Assembly (NCBI GenBank): GCA_009801085.1
Contig: VNWV01000038.1
Span: 1-64,000, forward strand
From: Lasiodiplodia sp. COLG20
Lineage: Eukaryota > Ascomycota > Dothideomycetes > Botryosphaeriales > Botryosphaeriaceae
Direction: 5' to 3'
Length of the DNA stretch: 64,000 bases
A model generated the notes under the pieces. That model made no database searches and was not told the DNA's origin. It saw only the letters and a program-made list of their open reading frames with translations. The first letter of the stretch is position 1. Every line of letters begins with the position of its first letter. Position numbers and translations under genes: made by a program. Positions 53,288 through 64,000 of the stretch are shown here, piece by piece.

Positions 53288-55639
53288 GATGAAGCTCGGC
53301 TACAACAGAAGTGAAGAACGATTCACAGAAATGATTGGGAAGCTGGCGGTAGTAAAGCGAAGACGCAGGTACTCGAAACCCGTCTAGCAATACACCGAGC
53401 AGGGATCCGAACAATAGATAAGGACCGGGGAAAACACAGCGAGATAAAGGCCAAGCACCCTATTTGCAGGGCTGGAAAGCCAGAACTCAGAAGAAAGAAG
53501 ACGGCACGATTCTTCCAAGAAACGAAAACTGCAGACAAAACTGGGGGCCCATATATCTATCCATCGTGATAATGAGAGGTACCAGCCGCCCTGAACATGA
53601 GCCGCTCTCCACCATGGAGCACATCGGCGACGCGAGCCGCCAGCCCTGCGTAGGTCCAGAGCATCGACGGAGCTGGCAGCGTTCTGTGCGCCGGAACATT
53701 GCGCAGAGCCACAGTCGGCGTTCCTTGCGGACCTCATAGGCGTCCAAGTGCCTAGATTTGGTGTGAGATAGTAGCGGGCGCCAGGGACGATGAGGAAAGC
53801 GGCTCGTCTGTTCCGACATTAGCCTCTCCCAATCTGAGGGCAGGTGGGGCGCATGGTGGCGGTGTGGCGAGGGGAAAGTAGGCCCTTCTCCGGTCAGTGT
53901 GGAGATGCCGTCGGGGGGCAGCAGCGGGGAAGAGGCGCGAAGGCGTTAGAACAGCGGCCATGGAAGGTTGGCCGCAGCAGCCGGTCGATCAATGGTTCGC
54001 GGCAGGCATTTGAAATAGACGCTAAGCATATCCATTGGTCGGGTTTATCCTCACGGATATCATCCCGCACTGTTTCCGTCGCCAGACGTGAGTGGAAAGG
54101 TTTGGCGTTGACCTTTGGTGCTCGCACTCCCTATCGTCTTGATAAACTTCGACGTTTGGGCTAAGGTAACAGTCCTTGTGTCACATAAATGGCTGGTAGC
54201 GAGACTATTCATGTGTAGGTGGTACGTAAAGAGTAATTGTGTCCGCGTAAGTTTTTTGGTACAGCGCCGGATAGTTTGGCTAGTGTCGAGGGACCGAAAA
54301 TCCTGATTGACGGCGGCGCGGCCATTCCGGCCCAGCCCACCAGTAGACAAGCTCGGCTCCTCCCGACGATCACTAAGAAAAGCGCACGATACCCGGATCG
54401 CGGCCACGTCGATTTGGGGGTTTCCCTGTTCATGCATTGAGGACCTTGTGACTCCGCAGGATGCGGAAACTTTGTTCGAGACCAATCAAATTGGACTCGA
54501 AATCTAAAATGTCCGTCAGGTGAATGGCGTCTAGGCTGACGCGATGGGACACTTAGAGCGTTTGACCGGATCCTACCTTCCGGTAGCGGTAACTTCGCAC
54601 CGTTCGTTATTACCGGACTTCGAGGAGCCTCACATGCCTAGTAGAGAATGGCCGTTCGTCTCAAGGTTGGGACTACCCGTAAATACGAGAAGCCATGGGC
54701 AACGTCACGCGCTGGGGGTTACGCCTGAGGTTAGAACACACAGAACCAACTCCACCGCCGTCTGGAAACAAACCTTACAGCCTCAGGTGGGGGTGCAAGC
54801 GTAAGCCCCGCTCCTGAACGGATAAATTCCCCGGCAAGGGAACGTTGGACCCGTCATCGCCCCTGATCTCGTTGGTCTGCATCTAGAAATTCACACCCCG
54901 GCATAATCCTACTCAAAAATGAAGCTCCATCAGCTTGAAGGAATGTCTTCCATTGGTTCTGTCTCGCAGCTGCCATTCCCTCGGCGCCACGGTGATTTTA
55001 GTTTTCTGTGACAGGTAACTAAGCACGACAATCATGCCAGAGGGCTGGTAGGATGTGGTGTCACCCCTCGCAGCGGGAAGCTAGCGTGAAAAACTGTGGA
55101 CCCTGATTGCAGGGGGTTTGAGAATACTCCGGTGACATGATAGGTCAGAATTGCGGATTTCTGTGAAAAAGCAACTTTGCCATGGCAGCCGGCTCCGGAA
55201 TCCCCCTGTACTGTGTTGCGGAAGGCCCGTCGGCAACCGTGCATCCGCCGACCGAATCGCCGTAGTCGCCGCCACGGAAATTCCAGAACTCCAGCCGCTA
55301 CCGGATCCGTGAGTACCATCCCGCCTTCTCGCTCTTTTGGTTGATTGTTTTTTTTTTGGGTAGCGAAGGCTGGTTCCGGGACGGGAACGGAGCGTATGAC
55401 CATACTTGTGCGTAAAATCATCTCGAAGATAATGCGCGCAGTGGAGGCCGTGTTTGCGCAACCATTAGCATGCCAGATGGCGAGTTCAGCTACTGACGTA
55501 AGCCCTCTATCATGACACTATGACGAGAAGGCCCGGTACGTGTCACTGCGGGGCCGAGACGGATCGCTGCAACTATTGAGACGGCGTGTGTGCATTGTTG
55601 CGCAATTTCTGCTCGATCCCAAGGCCCCTCCGGATAACA
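53288..55639. other. 2.35-kb gene-free stretch
   Basis: Open frames on both strands here are short and have no protein-like composition, and I see no repeat with arms or terminal repeats. It separates the rhodopsin-like gene from the regulator. It could be a decayed gene or element, but I find no family trace. Confidence 0.45.
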
Positions 55640-58085
55640 TCACCCGGCCCAGTCTAACCAGTCCATCCAGTCCAGGTTGTTGGCATAAGCCATAGGGAGG
55701 TTGAGATCAAAGGGTTGCAACGCGTTCTGGTCGTTCTGGATAGCCTGGTCGATCTCAATGTCTGACATCGTCGAGAAAAGGAGCGGTTGCGGCGTGACTG
55801 TAGTCTCTCCCGCCCAAGACGTAACCGCAGGGAACTGTGCCCCAGGCATAGCATCGGTTGAGACTGGGGGCACAGCCTCAGGGATAGACGGGCGGTGGTT
55901 GTGTTTTTGTGCGGGCATTGCAGAAATGCTGCGCCCAAGCATGGCTCTCAAGTATCTCCCGAGTATTGCGGAGACCCCCTCTCTGTGACGCGGTGTGGTC
56001 CCAATACGCTCCAACGCACCAGCAGTCTCTTCGATGAGGTGGCGAACGCTGGGAGCTAGACTTGCGCTGAAGCCTGCTCCGAGGCTGTGGAGGCGTAGGG
56101 TGAAACAGGCGGCAAAGGCAACCATGATAGCAGTGTTGTTCGGCATGGACGCTAACTCCTTCTCGCCGTGCAAGGCAGCACGCATCACATGTAGCGCGGA
56201 GGACAGACCGGCTGCTCGGAAGAACCTCCTGACTTCAGCTGGAGCAGTGGGGTGGTTGACAACGCTACTGTAGAGTGACAGCCTCGTGTGGCTGACGAGA
56301 ATCTGAACGTATGGTGGGAGGCGATATCCCGCTAACATCGTCAGCTCATTAAATTTGGCCGTGATTGCTGGAGACGTACGTTGCTGAGCGTAGGCCCATA
56401 TCCGATGCCATTGCTCGAAGAAGCTATCAATCATCGTCTTGATGCTGTGGCACTGTTAGCAGTGCTCTCGCGTAGGACCCACGGCGGAACTTGCCGCTGA
56501 ACAGAATCGGAAGGCGATGCGACTTCTGGCACAAAAAGATCGCAGCAATCCCGAATGTTTTTGATCAGAACATCCAGGTCTCTTCGCATTACGGCAACAG
56601 AGACGATGGAGCTGTCCCAAATGTCGGCAATGTCCGAGATGTGCCATGCATCGCATCTGTCAACCAGCGATGTTTTCGGCACCACCGGCACACGTCCCCT
56701 GGCAAGACAGACGCTGTGCGGAGACTGTCAGCACTAGATCGACCAAACCGGCAAGATGTAATTACCCTCGATCAAGCACAAAGAGCGAGAGCCAAGTCCT
56801 TTCCCTCCGTCTGAGCAAGCGTCTTCCTAACATGGAGGATGGATCGACATTCTCAAAGCCATCCAAGTAAAGGGCCTTTTTGGCGTCGATAGTGTCGGAT
56901 CCAGTGTAACCCTGCATGCTAGCATCGGGAACGTTATTAGGGGAAGGGGTGATGATTTTGTGCAACGCAAGGTCCATGGCGACGGTCAGGGCGGCGGAAA
57001 GATAAGAGCAAGTTTCGTCGTCTGCCCAATGATCTCCAAATGACAGCCAGGGGACATTGACCATAAAAGCCAGTACAACCTCGACAGATCTGTAGCGCTC
57101 TACCATGGCGGTGTGGGCAAGTTTCCTGCTGTGAGCAGAAAGCCTTTTGGAGAGAGCTTCGGCAGTAGGGATGAACAGAGCAGAAGCGGCCAGGATTGAG
57201 GTCAGCAGAAAGGATGAGCGCCCGCGGACAAAGGACAGAGAGTGCACGAATCTATCCATGCCCCATCTCGTGTGCGTCAGGTGCTCGAAGAAGCTTTGCT
57301 TGAGGTCAGTATACACTCGGCGTACGACATTGAAAGGGAGGCATACTACTGAAACAATTCATCAGCCTCAGCTTGAGTGACGAGCCCGAGTTCAATGGGG
57401 TCCATATCAGGGCTGACATCTAGCTTGGGGCGTAGAGGACTGAAGAAAGCTAGGACAGACTCGCTGCTTTGGTCGACATCTTGATAAGGACCGGAATTGA
57501 GCCGCAGCCTGGAGAGGTCGGACGCGTGAGCCAAAAGCTGGAGTGGATTCTCAGCATCATTCAAGGGATAGTCGGCAACAGCAGTGACTGGGGTCGAAGA
57601 GTCAGGGCTCGAAGGATTCGAAGGGGAGTAGTCTTCGTTGGGGAGGCCGGCGGATTGAGCATAGTCGTCAAGGCTTGCGTCCCCCCCATCTTTGGAGGCG
57701 CGGTCTCCTTGCGGCAGGTGGCGAACAGCGTTCAGCAGATGCTCGAGGTGTAGAGCTGCCTCGTTGGTCTTGGGGTCGGTGCGTCCAGACTGCAGCTGCT
57801 GGACTGCCTGCTCGACCTGGAATATGGCTTTCGCCAAGCCTGTGCGCTTGCTGTCGATGGGTCAGAGGGGAGGCCAGCCTGGGGCAAAGTGGAGACATAC
57901 TTCTTGGTGCCCTTCTGACGACCGACATGGTGTGAGGGAATGACGCAATCGGAACCCTTTTGACGGCACTTTTTGCATACGGTGGCGCCGGGATCTCGGA
58001 GGCATTTCGTCTTGGTGCGGCGGCAGGCGATGCAGGCGGCCTGCTTGTTGCTCTTTGCGCTGCTCTCGCGCATTTGATCGTCCAT
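55640..58085 (-). CDS. Zn2Cys6 transcription factor
   Basis: Five exons: 58085-57901, 57850-57347, 57293-56766, 56698-56491 and 56437-55640 (740 aa, frame kept). The N-terminus has a complete binuclear cluster, CIACRRTKTKCLRDPGATVC then KKCRQKGSDC, followed by basic HHVGRQKGTKNKRTGL and a coiled stretch (AKAIFQVEQAVQQL). The middle has the fungal transcription-factor homology region: FVRGRSSFLLTSILAASALF, RERTWLSLFVLDRG and DAWHISDIADIWDSS. Such proteins are nuclear regulators; which pathway cannot be read. It is divergent from the AhpD-like gene with 461 bp between starts, so the two could share control. The fourth donor (56490) is the least certain junction. Confidence 0.83.
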
Positions 58086-58546
58086 GGCGGGCAGGAGCGC
58101 AGGCGCAGGGCGTCCGGGAGCGACAGCCGTCTCGTCTCGGCGACGGAATGCTTTAGGCGCGCATGCTGTGATGATGATTGCGCGGCGGAGAAGTGGACGG
58201 GTTCGGCGCGGGCTGGGCCGGCAGTGGCCAAGCACCCAAGCTTCCTCTGTGCCTCCGCCGCTTACTCGCGCCCAATCCTCCCCGCATCTCCATCACCACC
58301 ACCAAGATCCTCTCCGCTGCGAGCGGAATCCATCGCCGTCCCTTCTAGTCAGCACGCGCTCGGCATGCTCGGTTTATGAGCTGTTTCCCTCGGTCGTGCG
58401 GCCCCCGCGACGCCGCTCGTCCCACCGGCGCTACTTTTGGACCCGAATCGCCAGAGCTCCAACCTGACATGTGAGCTCCATCAACACTTAGCCGCCGCCG
58501 CCGAGCAGCATCCGTCTGTCACACCTCAACTCCACCCATTGGCGCC
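58086..58546. promoter_or_regulatory. Divergent promoter, Zn2Cys6 regulator / AhpD-like gene
   Basis: A 461-bp interval between two divergent start codons. No TATA box or repeat was recognised. Confidence 0.45.
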
Positions 58547-59483
58547 ATGTCGAAGCTGTCCGAGCCGCTGAAGGCCCTCATCAACGCCGGCTTTGCCCGC
58601 CCAGGCCCTGCGCCCGCCCCGAAGGGCATCCGCTCGCTGTTCGAACGCATCGCGAAAGACTCGGCCGCGAAGAATGTCGCGACACCGTGCTGGCTCACCA
58701 TCGCCACGGCCACCTCGATGACCATGAACTCGCCCGCCTCGATGAAGGAGCTCTACGACATCGCCACAGCCTCCAAAGACCAGAAGGCCGCCGTCGACAC
58801 GGCCGAGCTGATGCGCGAAGTCGGCCTCAAGTGCATCGGCTTCAACGGCATCCCGCGCACAATCAACTGCCTGGGCGCCTTCCGCGGCAGCCTACCCGAG
58901 AACGTCGTCCGCAGCCTGTCGACAACACCCACCAGGTCAGTCGGCACTCCATTCTGCGCCTGCTGCTCCGCGCAACACAAACGCGAGAGAACCCCTAACT
59001 AACCACCGTCGGATTCGCAGAACACCCACCAACCAGAATCTCGAGGCCATGCGCACGCGCGGCTTTGGCCTGTGGTCCGACATCTACCGGCCGTTCGACG
59101 AGAAGCTGCTGGCCAAGCTGGCCGACTCGCACCCGGATCTGCCCGTGCACATCATCAACAGCCACTACTCGGCCCTCTTCACCGACCCGCCCGAGAAGGC
59201 CACGCCGCGCGTCGGTCGCACCCTGACGTCGCTGGTCGGCATCTCGTGCCTGCGCGCCCAGACGGGCGTCGGCCCGCAGGTGCTATCGCACGTCTTCGGC
59301 CTGCGCAAGGCCTTTGACGAGGAAGGAATCAAGACGAATGTCGAGGCCGACATCCCCGGCGCGCGCTGGCTGGCCAGCGAGGAGGGTAACTTTTGGATAC
59401 TGCAGACGGTAGATGAGATCGTGAGGGAGATTGGGGCTGGTGAGGGGACGACGTACGCGCCGGGTCTGCGTGCGAAGTTGTAA
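58547..59483 (+). CDS. AhpD-like / carboxymuconolactone decarboxylase-fold protein
   Basis: Two exons, 58547-58935 and 59021-59483 (283 aa). The intron joins STTPT-RTPTNQNLEAM. The protein resembles the AhpD-like helical family found widely in fungi: SMKELYDIATA, AELMREVGLKCIGFNGIPRT and INCLGAFRGSLP are the recognisable helices. The C-terminal half repeats a related helical pattern (GRTLTSLVGISCLRAQTGVG). The redox CxxC of bacterial AhpD is not evident, so peroxidase activity should not be assumed. It ends 107 bp from the convergent SCOT gene and is divergent from a regulator. Substrate unknown. Confidence 0.6.
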
Positions 59484-59590
59484 ATACGTGTTGGAGATTG
59501 GAGATATAAAGACTTTCGATAACATAAATAATTGGATATATTCAGAAAAGAAAACGCTGGCTTATGCACAGAAAGTATTAACACCTCTAT

Positions 59591-61497
59591 TTACTCCATG
59601 GTCTTCAGATCCTCTGCCACCTTGAACTTCGCATCCGTCTTGCTCTGGACCTCTTCGACCGAAACACCGGGAGCAACTTCGGTGAGTGTCAACCCACCAT
59701 TCGCTCTATCGACTTCAAACACGCACTAATCAATGTCAGTACTCAAAGGCGTCAGTAAGACAAGCTCGGTCAAGAGTCTCACAATGTCCGTTATGATGGT
59801 GCTGACCACCTTCGCGCCAGTCAACGGGAGCTTGCACTCCTGCACGATCTTCGAAGACCCGTCCTTGGCAACATGCTCTGTTGCGACGATGATCTTGGTG
59901 ATGTCAGGATTTGACACGAGGTCAATGGCGCCTCCCATGCCCTTGAACGTCTTGCCAGGAATCATGTAGTTGGCGAGGTCTCCAGAGGCGCTGACTTGGA
60001 GAGCCTATATAAAAGTGCGTTAGTTTGACCACCAAACTTGAACAGACCTAATACGAAAACTTACACCGAGGACGGAAACATCAACATGGCCGCCACGGAT
60101 CATTCCGAAAGATTCAGCGCTGTCAAATGTTGATGCGCCAGGCACGAGCGTGACGGTCTCCTTTCCAGCATTGATGAGGTCGGGGTCGACTTCGTCCTCC
60201 GTCGGATACGGTCCCTAGTTCAAGTCAGCATCCAGTTCGTCAAACCCCATCTCAGAAGAAGAGGGGGGAAAGGAAGTTTCTCCATACCATCCCCAGCAGC
60301 CCATTCTCGCTCTGAATCCACACCTTGACATCGGGGTCCAAAAAGCTCGGCGCAAGCGTCGGAATGCCCACGCCGAGATTGACATAGTACCCCTCCTTCA
60401 GCTCCTTCGCCGTCCTGCGCGCTATGCGCTCCCTCTTCGGATCGAGCTTCTGCTCCTTCCCCACCTCCCTCACCTTCCTTACCTCCACACTCTTCTCCGC
60501 CGTCGCCGGGACAATCCGATCAACAAAAATGCCCGGCAAATGCACGTTATCCGGCTCAATCGCGCCAACCGGCACAATCTCCTCCGCCTCGACGATCGCC
60601 ACATCCGCCGCCTTCGCCATCAGCGGCGCAAACGTCTTGGTCGTGTATCTGAACTGGCAATTCCCCGCCTCATCCACGCGCCACGCGCGCAAGATCGCCA
60701 CATCCCCCTTCAGCGCCTCCTCCATCACGTACTCCCTCCCGCCAAACGTCCTCGTCTCCTTCTCCCGCCCATGCTCCAGCACCTCCTTGCCGCCCTCGCC
60801 TCCGCCCAACCTGACCGGTATCCCGCCCGTCTGCACGAGCGTGTTGACGCCCGTCGCCGTGTAAAACGCCGGGATGCCCGCGCCGGCCGCGCGCAGCCGC
60901 TCCGCGATCGTGCCCTGCGGCGTCAGCTCGACGGCAATGCGGCCCGCCAGATATTCTTTCTCGAGGTGCTTGTTCGCGCCGAGGTAGGAGAGGATCAGCC
61001 GCGTGACCTGGCCCGATTGGGCGAGCAGGGCTAGCCCGTATTGCCCGGCGCCGGCGTTGTTGGAGACGGCGGTGAGGGAGTGGAGGGAGGAGGCGCCGCG
61101 GCGGGCGATGGCTTCGATGAGGGTTTCTGTGGGGGAGATGAGGGTGGGGTTAGTCTTGGGGGGGTTGGAGGAGAGGGAAAGGGTGCTACTAACGTGCGAT
61201 GCCGCACACGCCGAAGCCGGCGCTGAGGACGGTCGAGCCGCTCTTCAGGTCGGCGATGGCGTCGTCGGCGCTGGCGTACAGCTTCGATGCGCCTCGGTTC
61301 TTGGATGGCGCTTTGGCGGCCGCTGAGGGGCTGGCGTCTTTCTTGAAACCGCGGCGCTCGCTGCGGACGTAGCGGATGGTCACTGGTAGGGGCGCTGCGA
61401 GTGGTCGTGATGTGCATAGTGCGGTGCGCGAGGCGGCGCATTGGAGGGCTGGGAGGCCGCTGCGGGCTATTCTGAGGGCGCGCTGTGGGAGAGCCAT
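59591..61497 (-). CDS. Succinyl-CoA:3-ketoacid CoA-transferase, mitochondrial (SCOT)
   Basis: Five exons: 61497-61194, 61126-60288, 60214-60065, 60004-59783 and 59725-59591 (549 aa). It moves CoA from succinyl-CoA to acetoacetate or a related acid, in the mitochondrial matrix. An Arg-rich leader ([18 protein letters not shown]) is followed by the alpha-type half ([18 protein letters not shown]...) and the beta-type half with the catalytic Glu in [12 protein letters not shown], fused in one chain as in animal [24 protein letters not shown] and [12 protein letters not shown] are further signatures. A linker of Ser/Ala/Lys near residues 50-70 precedes the first domain. Fungi use related enzymes for acetate or propionate detoxification, so the physiological acid is uncertain. 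Confidence 0.92.
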
Positions 61498-64000
61498 GGT
61501 GGGTAATGCGCTTGAACGGTGGGAAAACCGAAGATGAGTAGAGACAGGAAAGAAAGAAATCTGAAGAATGAGGTTGTCTCCAGCCCTGCTGTAGGTGTAT
61601 GCAGGGTGTAATGCGGCTCTTCGGGATACTTTATGGCGCGATGGGAAAAGAAATAAAAATGGCCGATGGAGAGATTCGTAGTGGTTTTGGGATCCAATTC
61701 TAGCTCCGCAGTCTCCTCTTCTTTTTCGCTCTTCGCCGGAGCCAGCTGAAGGAACTTCGGTGTTTTCTGTACGTCCCGTCGCAATAATGGACGAGGTTGT
61801 TGTGGTCCCTGGCGCGAGCGGATGACGCGCCTTCGGCGTCTATATCTACCCCCGATGAGGCATCCCCCGCAGCTTCGGCTAAGATGACGTATAACATTGT
61901 CCAAGCCTTCTCCGCTCCATCTCCGAGCACGCCGTGCCGGCTATACCTCCTCACCAGGCACCCAAGACCGAATCTCGGCGAAGGACGAGAGCATTGGGTG
62001 CTGCCAATTCTTCCATTGCCCTTAGTCTCGAATCCTATGCTCATGTCCTTTTTTGATCCTCGGCCTCAGCAGAAAAGCGCGATGGGACTACCCGGAGAGG
62101 AAGGGCAGCGCTGGAGACCTTTTTTCGAACTGAGGATATCTGCTACAGCTTCGAACTCCGCAATAACATATCCTAACTAATTAAATCATAGTTTAGTAAT
62201 GACAGAGCTCTGCAAGAACCCTTTCCGAATATGCATAAAAGCCCTTAACACGAATCTCCACCAGAGCCTCCAACTTATAACGCCAAGAACATCCTTTCTT
62301 TCATATTCTCCCACATAGTCAACAAACGTAAAAAAAAAAAAAATAAAAGAGACTGGGAGTAATGGCCCAGATTTTTGAAGAAGCGATCACTCAAGAGTGT
62401 ATGCCCAAGGAATGGCCAGCGAACGAGTTTCAAGACGTACAAGAGCGAAAAGGGGGTGATCGTCCAGCGGTGTGGCAGCGCAGCTCGAGACCTGATGGAG
62501 TTCTTAGTCTCCTTACTAGTAGTAGAAAGAGTACACTCTATCCATCGGAGATAGTTTCGGATGTATAGATGGAAGAAGCACGGGTAAGTGTAGAACAATC
62601 ATACGATACTACGGTCGACGCTAACCTAGGATAGAGATACATGCCGTAGATTGCCCCCACGTTCATGACTATCTTAACTAATATAGCAAGACGATGCTCT
62701 CAAAGATACCTAAACCTGCATAAGTCAACGAGTAGCTGTGAAATAGCCTCAAATTTTCCACATCCGGCACGGTCCGTAGACCAATGAGGAACTCCTCGAA
62801 TGCTAGGAGCACTTCCGCACGGGCATGGCATCTCCACCATAAACGCCGCGCAAAGACGTGCACGTCGCGCGCCTTACCATGCATGCCATTCCGCAACGTT
62901 GACTCTCCCTCATTAATCTTATAGTCAAACCCTCCAACGCACAAGAAAAAGATACGTCCTCCCTTCTTCTGACGGCTCCAATCTTGCTTCTTCATGAATC
63001 ACGGGTAAGGTTCGCAACGATTTAAACTCCAACCTCCAGGCACCGCACGGATAACAACGGTTGACCAGGCCTACCTAGTATAAATAGTGGGTCACGACCA
63101 GGAAACCACCATCATCACCATCCAACCAGCAAAACCGGCAATCGCGTATCTGAGAAACGACCCACATCCCCCTTTCGACAATGTCAAAGAGAACCAGAAA
63201 TTCAAAACACAATTACGCTCTGCGTCGACGTGCTGGTTAGAGCACAAGAGAAGCATCAGCGACAGGCTGTGGCAGTGGCTTCCGGCCAACCCAAAGCAGC
63301 ACAGCTTCCTGCATGATTCAGCCTGTGCAAGTGGAACGCTGAAAGAAAAAAGGGTGCCTGAACGGCTTCCTTCATTCAGCTAGACCCAGGTAACTTCTCT
63401 TTCTCTGCACCACATGATTGAGACACCAAGCAGGAGAAAGGCCCGGGAACCCCAAAAAGAGCCAAGGCGAAACCAAAGATGGGGTGGGGGGCGAACGTCT
63501 CACCACCCAACCGGACCATCACCAACCACCACCAACCCCAAACCAAAATGCCTCAACAAACTACAAGATGTGTCACCTTCGCGGCCAGAAGCTTTTTCTC
63601 GGCAAAGCGACGATCACCGCCGCCCATCAAAGCAGCCCCATTCTTCATTTTCTTGGAGTAAAAATGCCGACATTGCCGTGAAGCAGGGCGACGAATGGGC
63701 CACACCACGTCCAGCATGATCGAATGACAGACGACAGCATACCTTCCAACATCCCTCCCGCTAGTACAGAGAGCATACGGTGCAAAAGTCTGGGTACGTG
63801 GTGGCTAAGTGCGTGCGTGCATGCTTGCAGCATGCGTAGCCGGTGTCATCCGAAAACGCTTGCATTGCCTACTACATACATGAAATGCAAGCGGTCTGTC
63901 TGTCTTGCTTTGGGGGTTGTGAAACGACACATACACGCGCCGGTGTGGGCGCACGGCAAGTGCAGCAGCAGCAGCAGCTGGCTGGCGTGCAATTAACTTT
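61498..64000. other. 2.5-kb end region without supported gene
   Basis: It begins with the SCOT promoter. Open frames such as 62678-62995 (minus) and 63087-63383 (plus) lack protein-like composition. A TATAAATA box sits at 63079-63086, with only a short open frame after it. An A-run lies at 62330-62346 and a CAG run near 63961-63975. Confidence 0.4.

Noticed and set aside
62678..62995. 105-residue open frame on the minus strand
   Set aside because: No recognisable domain and no supporting context.
63225..63290. tRNA-like GTGCTGGTTAGAGCAC motif
   Set aside because: It resembles a D-arm, but no anticodon arm, T-arm or acceptor stem could be folded around it.

Overview
This is nuclear DNA from a filamentous ascomycete (Pezizomycotina). 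Genes are split by short GT-AG introns, mostly 45-100 nt with CTAAC/CTGAC-type branch points. They lie on both strands without operons and are GC-rich. The content is typically fungal: Zn2Cys6 regulators, a HeLo-domain protein, a fungal rhodopsin-like protein, an Aur1-type PAP2 protein and a Dur3 urea transporter. A Dothideomycete or relative is likely, but the class is a guess. I spliced the genes by hand; joined exons keep one open frame throughout, which supports the models.

Left part, 0-11 kb: COX10 (heme A synthesis, minus), a class-III aminotransferase with a mitochondrial-looking leader (minus), a Zn2Cys6/Fungal_trans regulator (plus) and a ten-exon DUR3 urea transporter (plus). The last three could form a nitrogen-use neighbourhood. 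The window opens with a perfect 68-bp tandem duplication across the COX10 stop codon.

Middle, 11-42 kb, mostly conserved core genes: a coiled-coil protein (possibly Atg28-like), a secreted alpha-carbonic anhydrase with an Ala/Glu-rich tail, the WD40 protein WDR6/Rtt10, elongation factor SPT5, a DUF7587-type protein with ADP-ribosyltransferase-like features, an Aur1-like PAP2 membrane protein, a CCC1/VIT metal transporter, an unknown membrane protein, an RRN9-domain protein (RNA polymerase I initiation) and a 1301-residue serine-rich protein with a hydrophobic C-terminus.

Right part, 42-58 kb, looks more accessory: a ten-exon MFS basic amino-acid-type transporter with a 9-nt exon, a 1419-residue HeLo-domain protein (HET-S-type N-terminal domain), a 243-bp fold-back element with RIP-like transitions between its arms, a rhodopsin-like membrane protein, a 2.35-kb stretch without a gene, and a second Zn2Cys6 regulator. 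The end, 58-61.5 kb, has an AhpD-like protein converging on succinyl-CoA:3-ketoacid CoA-transferase (SCOT). The last 2.5 kb hold no gene I can support. I saw no rRNA, tRNA or CRISPR.
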